A DNA stretch of 37,958 nucleotides from Pinguiococcus pyrenoidosus (lineage: Eukaryota > Sar > Pinguiophyceae > Pinguiochrysidales > Pinguiochrysidaceae), in assembly GCA_019677205.1 (NCBI GenBank), contig JAAMXY010000616.1, positions 1 to 37,958 of the forward strand. The letters run 5' to 3'. Every line of letters starts with the position of its first letter. Position 1 is the stretch's first letter. The notes beneath the pieces are model-generated. The model was not told where the DNA came from. It made no database searches and worked only from the letters and a program-made list of their open reading frames with translations. The position numbers and the translations under genes were made by a program. Shown here in pieces: positions 29,261 through 37,958 of the stretch.

Positions 29261-31768
29261 ATGGCGCCCAAGATGAGGCTGTGCATCCTCGCGCTCGCCT
29301 TGAGCGGCGCGACGGTTGCCGGATTCCGCCCGAAAGCGGCCAGTCCGACGCGCCTGTACGCCATGAGCAACGCAGACGCCAAAAAGAGTTTGGGAATCGG
29401 TGCGTTTTCTGGGTTTCCCTCTCAAGTTTTGGCGGCAAAACTTCGCATACCTCTCTTGAAGTCTGTTGTGGCGGTTCGTGTGGCGTTTGCTTGGCGTCCA
29501 GGTCGCTAGAATGCGTCGAAGAGTGCGGTTGCGGACAGAGACGAGAAGCGCAGAAGAGTTGAAGTGCCGCAAAAGTTGCGCCGCAGTTTGTGCTTCACGA
29601 AATGGGCACATGGCTTATGCCTGCTACCTCGCGATAGACCGCGTGGGCGAGTTTCCGCGGGAAAACATTCGGAACTTCTGCATCATTGCGCACATCGACC
29701 ACGGCAAGTCCACCTTGGCCGACCGGCTGCTGGAGTTCACCAAGGCGGTGTCGGAGCGGGACATGAAGGAGCAGGTGCTGGACAACATGGACCTGGAGCG
29801 CGAGAGGGGCATCACCATCAAGCTGCAAGCGGCGCGCATGGTGTACACGGCGAAGAACGGAGAGAGATATCTGCTCAATCTCATCGATACGCCAGGCCAT
29901 GTGGACTTCGCTTACGAGGTATGCTAGTGGTTGTTTCTGGTCGTCTGCGTGTTCGTTGTTCCCTCCATGACTGCCACGAGGAGAAGGGGACTGTCAGTCT
30001 CAGTGAGACACGTGCTGCGTGAATAGGTGAGCCGAAGTCTGGCGGCCTGCGAAGGGGCGTTGCTCGTGGTCGACGCGTCGCAAGGGGTGGAAGCGCAGAC
30101 GCTGGCCAACGTGTACCTCGCGATCGACAATGACCTGGAGATTGTGCCGGTGCTCAACAAGATCGATCTGCCGGCTGCCGATCCCGACCGCGTGGCCGAA
30201 GAGGTGGAGCAGACGGTGGGCATCGACTGCACCGAAGCCGTGCATGCGTCAGCCAAGAGCGGCATCGGCATCGAGGAGATTCTGGAGCAGATCGTAGAGA
30301 AGATCCCGCCGCCGGCTCCGAGCGAGCAGGAAGAGTTGCGAGCGCTCATCTTCGACTCCTACTACGACGCGTATCGTGGGGTGGTTGTGTTCTTCCGTGT
30401 CATCGACGGACACATCAAGAAAGGCGACAAGATCCGCTTCATGGCCTCGAAGGTAGGATGAGGCGCTTTGCTTCAGCTCGGAAAAAAAATCCCCGGAGCA
30501 GTGGATTTCGAGGCGTGCTGCCCTTTACGTACGCTGACGATGTCCCGCAGGCGGATCACGAAGTCACAGAGGTGGGCGTGATGGAGCCGCAGCAGCGCGC
30601 GGTGAATGAGCTTGGGCCGGGAGAGGTGGGCTACGTCTGCGGCGCCATCAAGACCGTGGATGACGCGCGGGTCGGCGACACGATCACGCTTGCGAAGCAG
30701 CCGGCGCAGAAGGCCTTGCCAGGCTACTCCGAGTCCAACCCGATGGTCTTCTGCGGCTTGTATCCGGTGGATGCGGACGAGTACGAAAGCCTTCGGGACG
30801 CGCTGGGAAAGCTCAAGCTGAACGATGCCGCCCTCAGCTATGAGCCGGAGACCAGCTCTGCCATGGGCTTTGGCTTCCGCTGCGGCTTTCTGGGACTTCT
30901 GCACATGGACATCGTCCAAGAGCGGTGAGTGGAAGCGATCCTCAGTGCCTCGACTCTCGTCTTGCAAAGCGTCTCAAGCCCACTCTGCTGCCTCCGCGTC
31001 CGCGTCCCTCTCTCCAGGCTTGAGCGCGAATGGAATGTCGACCTGATCGTCACTGCGCCTTCGGTGGTGTACGAGGTGACGCTGGCAGATGGGGAAGTGA
31101 TCTACGTGGACAATCCCAGCCAGATGCCGGACGCCGGCGCCCGGGAATCGATCGCGGAGCCATACTGCCGCATGGAGATCCTGACGCCGACCGACTTCAC
31201 CGGATCGTTGATGCAGCTGGCCGAGGAGCGACGTGGGGAGCTGGTGAACATCAAGTACCTGACGCCGACCCGGAGCACGCTCATCTACAACCTGCCGCTC
31301 GCGGAGGTGATCACGGACTTCTTCGATCAGCTGAAGAGCCGATCGAAGGGCTACGCGAGCATGGAATACCAGGTCACGGAATACCGGGTGAACAAGCTCG
31401 ACCGGGTGGACATCAGGATAAACGACGAGATCGCGGCGCCGCTGAGCATCATCTCGCACCGAGACAAGGCCTATGCCGTGGGGAAGGCCCTCACGGTGAA
31501 GCTAAAGGAGGTCATCCCGCGCCAGATGTTCAAGGTGCCCATCCAAGCTTGCATCGGGGCGAAGCCGATCGCAAGCTCCCACATTCCCCCGATGCGGAAG
31601 GACGTGCTGTCCAAGTGCTACGGAGGAGACATCTCGCGAAAGAAGAAGCTGTTGCAGAAGCAAGCGAAGGGAAAGAAGAGGATGAAAGCCATGGGGAAGG
31701 TGAACGTCCCGCAGGAGGCCTTCTTGGCCGTGTTGAATCTGAATAGCAACGCCGGTGGAGGCGAATAG
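29261..31768 (+). CDS. lepA: Plastid-targeted translation factor EF4 (LepA)
   Basis: Ribosome-associated GTPase that acts on elongating plastid ribosomes. Five exons (29261-29399, 29638-29918, 30027-30452, 30551-30924, 31018-31768; introns 238, 108, 98, 93), 656 aa, about 55 more than bacterial LepA. The leader is a signal peptide with a Phe-containing cleavage region ([18 protein letters not shown]), then a short transit stretch. G motifs: AHIDHGKST (64-72), [16 protein letters not shown] and NKIDLP. Family-specific parts follow: [37 protein letters not shown], and the LepA-only C-terminal domain [18 protein letters not shown] ending [11 protein letters not shown] 29261 is chosen because it gives the leader. 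The long first intron is unusual here; the mature part begins right after it. Confidence 0.93.
29424..29443. repeat. Palindrome in LepA intron 1
   Basis: AAGTTTTG-GCGG-CAAAACTT, a perfect 8-base inverted repeat with a 4-base loop, 24 bases after the first donor. It may be a hairpin or a protein site, or chance. Confidence 0.6.
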
Positions 31769-31962
31769 AGTCGATTTTTGCCGAAGATCCTCGTGGTTCG
31801 ATGTGTCGACAGTCGTCACATTCTGATGCAGTATTGTGTGCCCACGTATAGCTCGGGCGCTGAGACACTTGGATGCCTTCGCTGTTTATGTTTCTGTTTC
31901 GTGCAGACTTGCTCTGCCTCGTCGCTTTCAAGCCTTTCCACCTTGATCAATCTTCCATCTTG

Positions 31963-34900
31963 TCAACCCTCTTCGTCTGCGAAGGCGTTGGAATATCCAG
32001 CTGCTGCCTCGTTTTGTTCTTCTCCTTCGCCGCATGGGACACAGACATGCTCATCGCCATGTTCCACCATTTGCTTCTCTTCGACGCCATCCTCATCCTT
32101 TGGTAGATCCTTCTCGTCGTCCTTATCCTCGTCCTCATCCTCGTCGTCCTTATCCTCGTCCTCATCCTCGTACTCATCATCTTCATAATCGTCCTCGTCC
32201 CTCTCCTCATCCGTGTCTTTGTCTCGATCCCTTTTCAACGATGCCGGGCTCGCAACATCGTCTTTCTCAGGCAGTGCCGCCGTCTCGGAAAGAATCGTCG
32301 TTTTCATGCGATGGACAAAAGTGCGAAACTCGTCGAAGGAGACTTTCCCGTCACCATCTATGTCCATGTCGTCAAAGAGTTTGTCGTAGTCCACCGCATT
32401 CTCATCGTGTCCCACGCCGTCAGCGTCAAGCGCAGCTGCTGCTCTTTCGAGCCCGAGGATGCCTCGGACCTCTGGAAAGTCCTAGATATTCCAGCAACGT
32501 GCAAGCTTCGGTCAGCGTGCGGCCTTTTGTGTTTGACGGAACGGACGGAACAAACCTGGAGCGCCCAAACGAGCTCCTGGCGAAGCACATGACCGCTGTG
32601 CTTCCGGTCAAGCGCAGCGAAGATTCTTCTCAGCAGCATGATTTCCTCGCTGTCAGACGCATCATCCTCGCGTGAAGCTCGTTGCGCATTTGCGCGGCCG
32701 CCCAAGGCAGCAGCCTCTAGCTCCATCCTCTGCTTCCGAAGTCGCCGCAACTCGCGTTCCCTTTCCACGTCTTTGTCCATGTTCTTGAGAATCGTCCGGA
32801 TGGCACCTGCACACCTCGGTTCTGTGGTTTGGTCCTCTACGGAACGCAAAAAAAAGTAGGAACGTACCTTTCACAGCTAGTCTCGCAAGCTTTGCCTGCC
32901 GCCGGATCTCTTCTTGCTTTTCCGCCATCGTGGCGTTCGGATTGATGCCTTTTGCTGCCAGCTCGCGATGCCGCCGCTCCTAAAACATGGAAACAAGAGT
33001 GTCAGGAAATTCGCCATCTGTGACATGTCCTTGCGTTGCCTTGTGACCGTTTCCCAAACCTTCTCAGTTTTGTCCGCCTTCAACATGCTCCAGAAGATCA
33101 CCGGCCGCACGTAGTACTGCAGGACGAGCCGCAGGGGCCGCATGTCGCTTCCCTTCTTTCCGGATGTCGGCTTGAAAGGACCTTGCAGCAGCTCTCCGAA
33201 ACGTTGCCCTCCAAGCACGGGCAGTCGGAATCTCCGGAAGCAGTCCAACAAAGCAGTCTGCGCCTGCTGGGCGCTTTGTCGCAGCACCTGCCGGGTCGCT
33301 CCGGCAGCACGACTTTGGCGTTGTATACGAGATACCATGGATGTCCAGCTGAGGCCTGCACCATCCTGCTCACGCTGCAGCAGCTCCTTCGACAGGTGCC
33401 TCCATTTCTTCGAGATCCTCTTCTCTACTTGGCGCTTCTCAGAGCGGGAAATGGAAGGTTTGGTCTTGCGCAGCGTCTCGAGACTTCGTCGCATGCTCTC
33501 CGCCAGGCTTCCGCTAGTGCCGCCTGCCTCTCTCGCTCGAGCCAGGGCTGCCTCTCGCAGCGCCCGGCGTTGGCGAAGCCTCTTCTCGGCGCGATCGGCG
33601 CCGGTGGAGATGGACTTCATGGATCTCGCAAACTCCTGCTGCTGCCGCTGAAGCCGCTCGGCCACCTTGATGGGGTTGAGTAAAACCAAAGAGAACCATG
33701 TGAGCCAGTCTTGCCCACGCTTCTTTCTGGCGCTTGTGGGGGGTTGGTACCTCTTCGGGCCCCAGCGAAGAAGCTCGTGCGTCTTGCTTCTTCCGAAGCT
33801 CGGCTTTCATGTCCTCTTCCACTTGCTTCGCCTTCTCCTCTTCCTCCAGCTTCGCTGCTCGCTCCCTTTCCAGTCTCAAGGCTTCGAACCTACGATGTCT
33901 TGCTTCCCTCTTTCGCTCCTCTTCTAGCTGCTTGAGCTTCGCCGCTGCCTCCTGCTTCCTCACTCTGAAGAGGAGCCTGCGATTCTTCTCCTTCTCGTCG
34001 AGCTCCGCTGTCGCGTCCTTCCTAAAGCTCTTCCGCGTCTGCAGCCATCTCTCGTAGGCAGCGTCTTGCGAGACGCTTGTCGCCATCCTCCCCGTGCTCC
34101 GTTTCCTGGTCGAAGAGAGTGGGCTCCAGATCTCCCATGCCACGGTTTTCCGCTGTGCCGCAGAGGTGTCGACCCACGAGTCGGACTTCCTGTTCGGCGT
34201 GCACAGCGCCTCGCGCGACTCTCGTCTCCTCCGGCTGAGAAGCGCGTTGTCACAGGCGCGACGAAGTCTGTCACGAACGCTCGGCTTCGTGGAGATCTTG
34301 GTGAGGATGTCGTCAGCGTCGTCTGCGCTTTCGAGATGCTCCGCCAAAGCCAATAGCGACGTGAATCCGACGGCCGCGATGGCCTTGGCAAGCGTTTCAG
34401 CATCCACTTTGGGGAAGCCAGCGCTGATCAGGAGATTTTCGAAGGCCGACGCTTTTGAGACTCGTCGTGGAGGCGAAGTGGCCTGCTTGGGCCGCGCGAG
34501 ACTCGCATCTTTGGCTGGAGAGCTTCGCGTTCTCCTTCTCCTTGGGGGAGATCGCGGCGGCGGTGGGGGCGTCCTTGCTTCGTCGCTGCGGAGGACCCCT
34601 CGGACCAGCGCCTCGAAGGAATCGACATCTACGCTCGTGTCTTCGCTTGCGTCGACCTGCTGGCGAAGGTTGAAGTCTCGCGGAAACCCAATTTGCTGTG
34701 GTTGCAACAAGAGATTCAGGTCGTCAGCACTTCCCTCTCCCTACTGATTCTCGCCTGCAACCACCAACGTCAACTTGCGTACCTCTTTGATCGCCGGGAA
34801 CATGTCGAGGGCGTCCAGAAGTTCCACCAGCGGTACTTGTACTCCCGGATCCACCTCGTCCATCAGGGCGTTGAACAGCCGCTCCACGAGAGCTCTCAAG

Positions 34901-35523
34901 TCCTCCGGAGGCTTCGGCTTCGAGGTGACTTCTGGCGCCTCCGGCACGTACGGCGGCGGAGGCAGCAGCTGATCCATCGAGGAGTCTTCACTCATCATGT
35001 CATCACTCGGACGCATCCTCTAAAGTTTTCCATCCCAAAACGGGACGCAAAGATGGTGAGTGATCATCAAAGTCTGGCATCGGAGGGTTTCCCTTCGGGT
35101 GCAAAAGTTGTCTTTTCGGGGTCTGTACCTCTGTTGACGCCGCGTTGACGGCACTTTTGCTGCTTCCAACCCTACTTGAAGGCCTTTGGCGCCTTCGGCT
35201 GGGCTGCGGCGGGGCTGGGACCACATCGGTGAACACCACAAAGCTGTTTGGCTTGCCGATCCCGACGCCGACGACGACGAAGTCCCTCTCCACCTTCACA
35301 TCTGCCAAGTCAAAAGCAGATTTCGCCATGAGATACCAGTCTTTGTCCTTAAGGAAAGGTGTAACAGAGCCAAAACCGCACCTTCTATGTCATTTACGGC
35401 CTGTTTGGCCCCACTTTGCGCGGCGTTCGGCGCCGGAGTGAACATGGACTGGAGCTCTCGGAGCGAGAGCACGACGTCTGGACCTCCGCCAAGGGCCTCG
35501 ACGACCTCTGGCACTTCTGACAT
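31963..35523 (-). CDS. EF-hand protein with long coiled-coil and acidic tail
   Basis: Eight exons, read leftward: 35523-35382, 35301-35129, 35019-34783, 34740-33751, 33665-33060, 32979-32868, 32806-32556, 32481-31963. All introns are GT-AG (42-109 bases) and the phases close, giving 1009 aa. The N-terminal part is Pro-rich with a basic RSPPRRRRTR patch. Then comes a long charged coiled coil (EEERKREARHRRFEALRLER and onward). Two EF-hand loops lie near the C-terminus: DRKHSGHVLRQE (820-831, weak, probably not calcium-binding) and DIDGDGKVSFDE (877-888, canonical calcium-binding). The final ~110 residues are dominated by Asp/Glu repeats. No TM or signal peptide. Calcium-responsive cytoskeletal or ciliary scaffolds have this layout, but no family was recognised. 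Exon 2's donor was chosen to avoid a 22-base intron. Confidence 0.72.
32111..32215. repeat. Acidic coding repeat (18-base periodicity)
   Basis: On the minus strand GAGGACGAGGAT/AAGGAC units encode repeating Asp/Glu with occasional Lys (DEDEDKDDEDEDEDKDD) in the tail of the EF-hand protein. Likely a slippage-prone expansion. Confidence 0.85.
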
Positions 35524-36385
35524 CTTTTATAAAGCAAAATTCGGCAGACTCCTGAAAAACACTGGGGAAATGGAGGAGAAAAAGCGCGGGAAAAGTGCTT
35601 TGGAGAGGTTTGAACCCAGATTTGGTTGTCTGTCCTGGCTTCAGGAGCCTCTTACAAACCTTTGATTCAGCTGCATTACCCGCTTGGGCAGTTATCAGGC
35701 GAAACGCATGCGGAAAAATACTGTAGGTACTCCACCACGAGTACCCAGCTTTGGTACCCATCCAAATCGATACAGAATGTATGGTTTCCGATCCGTACGA
35801 AATCGAAAATGAGATAGATGTCTGGACAAATCTACAAATCGGAATCGGAGGCTCCCAACTCCGGTCGATTCCGAACCGGAAGCAGAACTGGAAACCGGAA
35901 CCAGGACCTGAAGCAATCGGGAGTGTCGAGAATCGTCGTGTCTGTTGGATGTGCTGCTGCCAATTGGTCACGCCGGGTTTCCCCTCCACAAGACTTCAAG
36001 TGTCGCGTCAGTGGGCATGCTGTGCTTCGCCCTCGGCGGCACGTTCCGGGTTTCTTCTTGTCATGTCTTTCTCTCCGATTGGCTCCCGGTGCCTGTGGTC
36101 CTACCTTCACCACCGATGGCCCGTTTCCCACGTTTCCTTCCGCGCATGCTACAGGCGCCCAGCGGCGGCGCCCGCGGGATTGGCGGGCGCCTCACCTGTT
36201 GCGCCATGCAACTGGTCCGGCCGCCGCAAAGTGGTTGTTGTCCCCGAGCCGCAATCCACGCCAGTCTACAGGCGCACTAGCTCCCGCACCACAAGGCGCC
36301 AAAAGCCCCCACAGAACTCGCTTCCAGTGCGAAACCGCTGCGCTTGGGCCCCAAAGCGCTCGCCGTCTTAACCGCGTCCACCGCC
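35524..36385. promoter_or_regulatory. Divergent intergenic region, EF-hand gene / C2H2 gene
   Basis: An 862-base gap. An E2F-like GCGCGGGAAAA (35584-35594; TTTTCCCGCGC on the minus strand) sits about 60 bases upstream of the EF-hand ATG. Around 35860-35910 there are clustered GGAACCGG-like words. CTACAGGCGC occurs at about 36150 and 36275. A long open frame on plus (35818-37125) is in another phase than the downstream gene and is judged spurious. Confidence 0.45.
35584..35594. promoter_or_regulatory. E2F-like element upstream of EF-hand gene
   Basis: TTTTCCCGCGC on the minus strand matches TTTSSCGC and lies 61-71 bases upstream of the start codon at 35523, at a distance similar to the POLE2 element. 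Confidence 0.4.
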
Positions 36386-37612
36386 ATGGCCAGTACCGCG
36401 CGCTGCGCCGGGCACTTCGTCATGGCCGCACGCGAGCAGAAGGAGCAGGAGTGCGCGGCGGAGACGCAGCAGGTGGTGGCCGCTCTGCAGCTGTTTCAAA
36501 GCCAGAGTCGCGTGGGCTTAAAGCCGCCGCCTACGGCGCCCAACTTCGCGCACAGTTTTGGCGCCAAGATGCGCAACGACTGGAGCTCGACGCGCCAGCC
36601 CGATGGCACGTTTCGATGCCCGGTGTGTCACAACCACTTTGCGAACACGTCCAACCTGTCCAAGCACATCGACAAGAAGCACCCGGGAAACAAACCCGCC
36701 GACCTGGGCAAAACGCGCGGTCGCGTGTCTCTCAGAACCACCAGAACCGCGGCCGCGCCAGGCTCCGCCGGGACTTCAGGGGCTCCAGCACCTCCGCAGT
36801 CCGACTCGGGCGGGACGACGCCGGCGTCCTGCAAGTCGGCGGACAAGGCGCCGGTGTCCTTAGGCCTTCTGGAGGCGGTGACTCGCGCGTCGGACAAGGC
36901 GGACACGCCAGACTTGCGAGATGCGACCGCCGGCCTGACTGCGCCGCCGAGTCGGCAGTGGGTGGACACGCTGCTGCTGCCGAATCCCAATCTCCCGCCG
37001 ACGCCGCGCTTGCACCAGTTCCTAGACGCGCTGCGAAGGGCGCAAGACGTTGCGGGAGAGTCGCAAGAGGCCTTGCGGAGACGCTGCGAGCAGAGCGAGC
37101 GCAAGCTGGCGACACTGCAGGATGAAGTCAAGAGACTGGCGCTGGCGACGGACCAAAGTCACGTGAACTCGAGGCTGCGTGACTTGGAGGCCTCCTTGTC
37201 GCTGTGTGTGGGGAAAGTGACGCGGATGGACGAGACGACCCGAGCCGAGGAGAGTGTGGCGTCGGCGCTGAAGCACATTTGCGCACTGGAGCAGCAGATG
37301 GCCAAGATGGCCGACAGAGCGCAGGACAAGACGGCGGCGGAGCAGATGCTCAAGCTGGAGAAGCAGCTGTGCCAGCTGCCCAAGAAGCTGCGCTTGCAGG
37401 ACGACTTCAAGGCTGTACTGGACGCCTGGACGCAGCAGGGCGACGAGCTGCGGGAGCGACTCAAGAGCGTCCAGGGCCAGATCCGCTACTGGGGCTTGGA
37501 GATGGCGCAGGTGCGCCAGGAGCTGTGCAACTGGATCAACCACAAGCGGGATCTAGATGTGCAGGCCGGCGATGCGGAGGCGCCCAGTTTGAAACGAGAG
37601 AGGCTTCGATAA
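36386..37612 (+). CDS. C2H2 zinc-finger and coiled-coil protein
   Basis: Intronless, 408 aa. A single C2H2 finger at residues 77-99 (FRCPVCHNHFANTSNLSKH, then IDKKH) has C78, C81, H94 and H99, i.e. C-x2-C-x12-H-x4-H. It is followed by a Pro/Ala/Ser-rich linker (about 105-210) and a long heptad-like coiled coil (about 225-385), then a short basic C-terminus (LKRERLR) that may be a nuclear signal. Probably a DNA- or RNA-binding nuclear protein that oligomerises; no specific family was recognised. The ATG at 36386 (CGCC-ATG-G) is the first in frame. GC at third codon positions is very high, and a full antisense shadow frame results. Confidence 0.72.
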   Translation: MASTARCAGHFVMAAREQKEQECAAETQQVVAALQLFQSQSRVGLKPPPTAPNFAHSFGAKMRNDWSSTRQPDGTFRCPVCHNHFANTSNLSKHIDKKHPGNKPADLGKTRGRVSLRTTRTAAAPGSAGTSGAPAPPQSDSGGTTPASCKSADKAPVSLGLLEAVTRASDKADTPDLRDATAGLTAPPSRQWVDTLLLPNPNLPPTPRLHQFLDALRRAQDVAGESQEALRRRCEQSERKLATLQDEVKRLALATDQSHVNSRLRDLEASLSLCVGKVTRMDETTRAEESVASALKHICALEQQMAKMADRAQDKTAAEQMLKLEKQLCQLPKKLRLQDDFKAVLDAWTQQGDELRERLKSVQGQIRYWGLEMAQVRQELCNWINHKRDLDVQAGDAEAPSLKRERLR

Positions 37613-37768
37613 GGCTTGTAATGATCAGCGGAAATGGACAGAATAAGGGGAGAGAAAGGGACGAAGGAAGGAGAGGAAGAGAGATGGAGGAACAATGTGA
37701 GAACAAGAAGACACTCGAGGTGAAAGCAAAGCACTCGGCGTAGACATACGACACGAACGACTTTTCAC

Positions 37769-37958
37769 ATGTCGAGGACTAATTTTCCACAGAATCCCCA
37801 CCTCGACACATCTCACAATAGCTTCTGCGTAACGAGAGCGGGAAGAGCACGGCATCCGGAGACAGCCGAGTCCCATCGACGCCTGAGCGCAGCGATTCTG
37901 GGGATCCTGGAGCTGCCAAACACTGAGGAGGAGGATCCTGTGCAGAACGCTGCCAAGC
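37769..37958 (+). CDS. Partial reading frame continuing the terminal repeat exon
   Basis: An ATG at 37769 opens a frame that runs in phase into the 106-base repeat, so the last 35 codons encode the same peptide as the SMYD-type exon at the left end (HPETAESHRRLSAAILGILE...). The 28 codons before the repeat bear no resemblance to the left copy, and TTTTCCACAG at about 37783-37792 could be an intron acceptor. This may be the start of a second, partly identical gene copy running off the right edge, or only a repeat-bearing contig end. Confidence 0.3.
   Translation, partial: MSRTNFPQNPHLDTSHNSFCVTRAGRARHPETAESHRRLSAAILGILELPNTEEEDPVQNAAK
37853..37958. repeat. Right copy of 106-base terminal inverted repeat
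   Basis: Reverse complement of bases 1-106 with one mismatch (37894). The repeat ends exactly at the last base of the window, as the left copy begins exactly at the first. Confidence 0.95.

Noticed and set aside
29105-29611. Minus-strand 168-codon frame over LepA exon 1
   Set aside because: No family motif; overlaps the LepA leader and first intron, which are supported by phase and by targeting features.
35818-37125. 435-codon plus-strand frame overlapping the C2H2 gene
   Set aside because: It is in a different phase from the zinc finger, which is the clear coding signal, and its translation is Arg/Ala/Gly-rich.
1-37958. Terminal inverted repeats as evidence of a DNA transposon or linear plasmid
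   Set aside because: The repeat encodes part of an ordinary SMYD exon, there is no transposase or polymerase of such elements, and the intervening genes are core nuclear genes with introns.

Overview
This is a eukaryotic nuclear window, GC-rich and gene-dense, with 15 confidently recognised protein genes on both strands. I could place about 40 short spliceosomal introns (42 to 238 bases), all GT-AG, by protein continuity and reading phase. No rRNA, tRNA, CRISPR array or insertion sequence was seen. Three gene products begin with a signal peptide followed closely by Phe at or near the cleavage site (PGDH, DAP decarboxylase, LepA/EF4). That is the import signature of complex plastids of red-algal origin. 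With a bacterial/plastid-type ATP:ADP translocase gene also present, the source is best read as a photosynthetic alga with a secondary red plastid. A stramenopile is my first guess; haptophyte, cryptophyte or dinoflagellate/chromerid cannot be excluded from the sequence.

Layout, left to right: a SET-MYND (SMYD-type) gene running off the left edge (-); a TMEM144-like DMT-superfamily transporter (+); a 933-aa secreted type I membrane protein with six beta-sandwich-like repeats and two LNR-like Cys modules (-); a BUB1-type checkpoint kinase (+) ending 24 bases from the end of a five-exon APMAP/strictosidine-synthase-like beta-propeller (-); an ATP:ADP translocase (+); a small Tudor-like nuclear protein (-); a nine-exon plastid 3-phosphoglycerate dehydrogenase (+); a membrane-anchored Nudix hydrolase (+); an armadillo-repeat protein (-); DNA polymerase epsilon subunit 2 (+); plastid diaminopimelate decarboxylase (-); plastid LepA/EF4 (+); an eight-exon EF-hand/coiled-coil protein (-); and an intronless C2H2 zinc-finger/coiled-coil protein (+).

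There is no operon logic. Genes alternate strand and often end tail to tail within 25 to 400 bases. Two functional themes recur: plastid metabolism and translation (serine, lysine, nucleotide exchange, EF4), and cell cycle/chromatin (BUB1, POLE2, SMYD, Tudor). The BUB1 and POLE2 promoters both carry E2F-like TTCCCGCC elements, which suggests shared S/G2 control.

The window itself has a 106-base inverted repeat at its two extremities (one mismatch, at a synonymous position of the SMYD reading frame). The repeat starts and stops exactly at the window ends, so this is probably a complete contig that terminates on a repeated coding exon. I did not find a clearly new multi-gene system. The most unusual items are the terminal repeat, the 933-aa surface protein, and a low-complexity insertion inside the BUB1 ATP-binding lobe.
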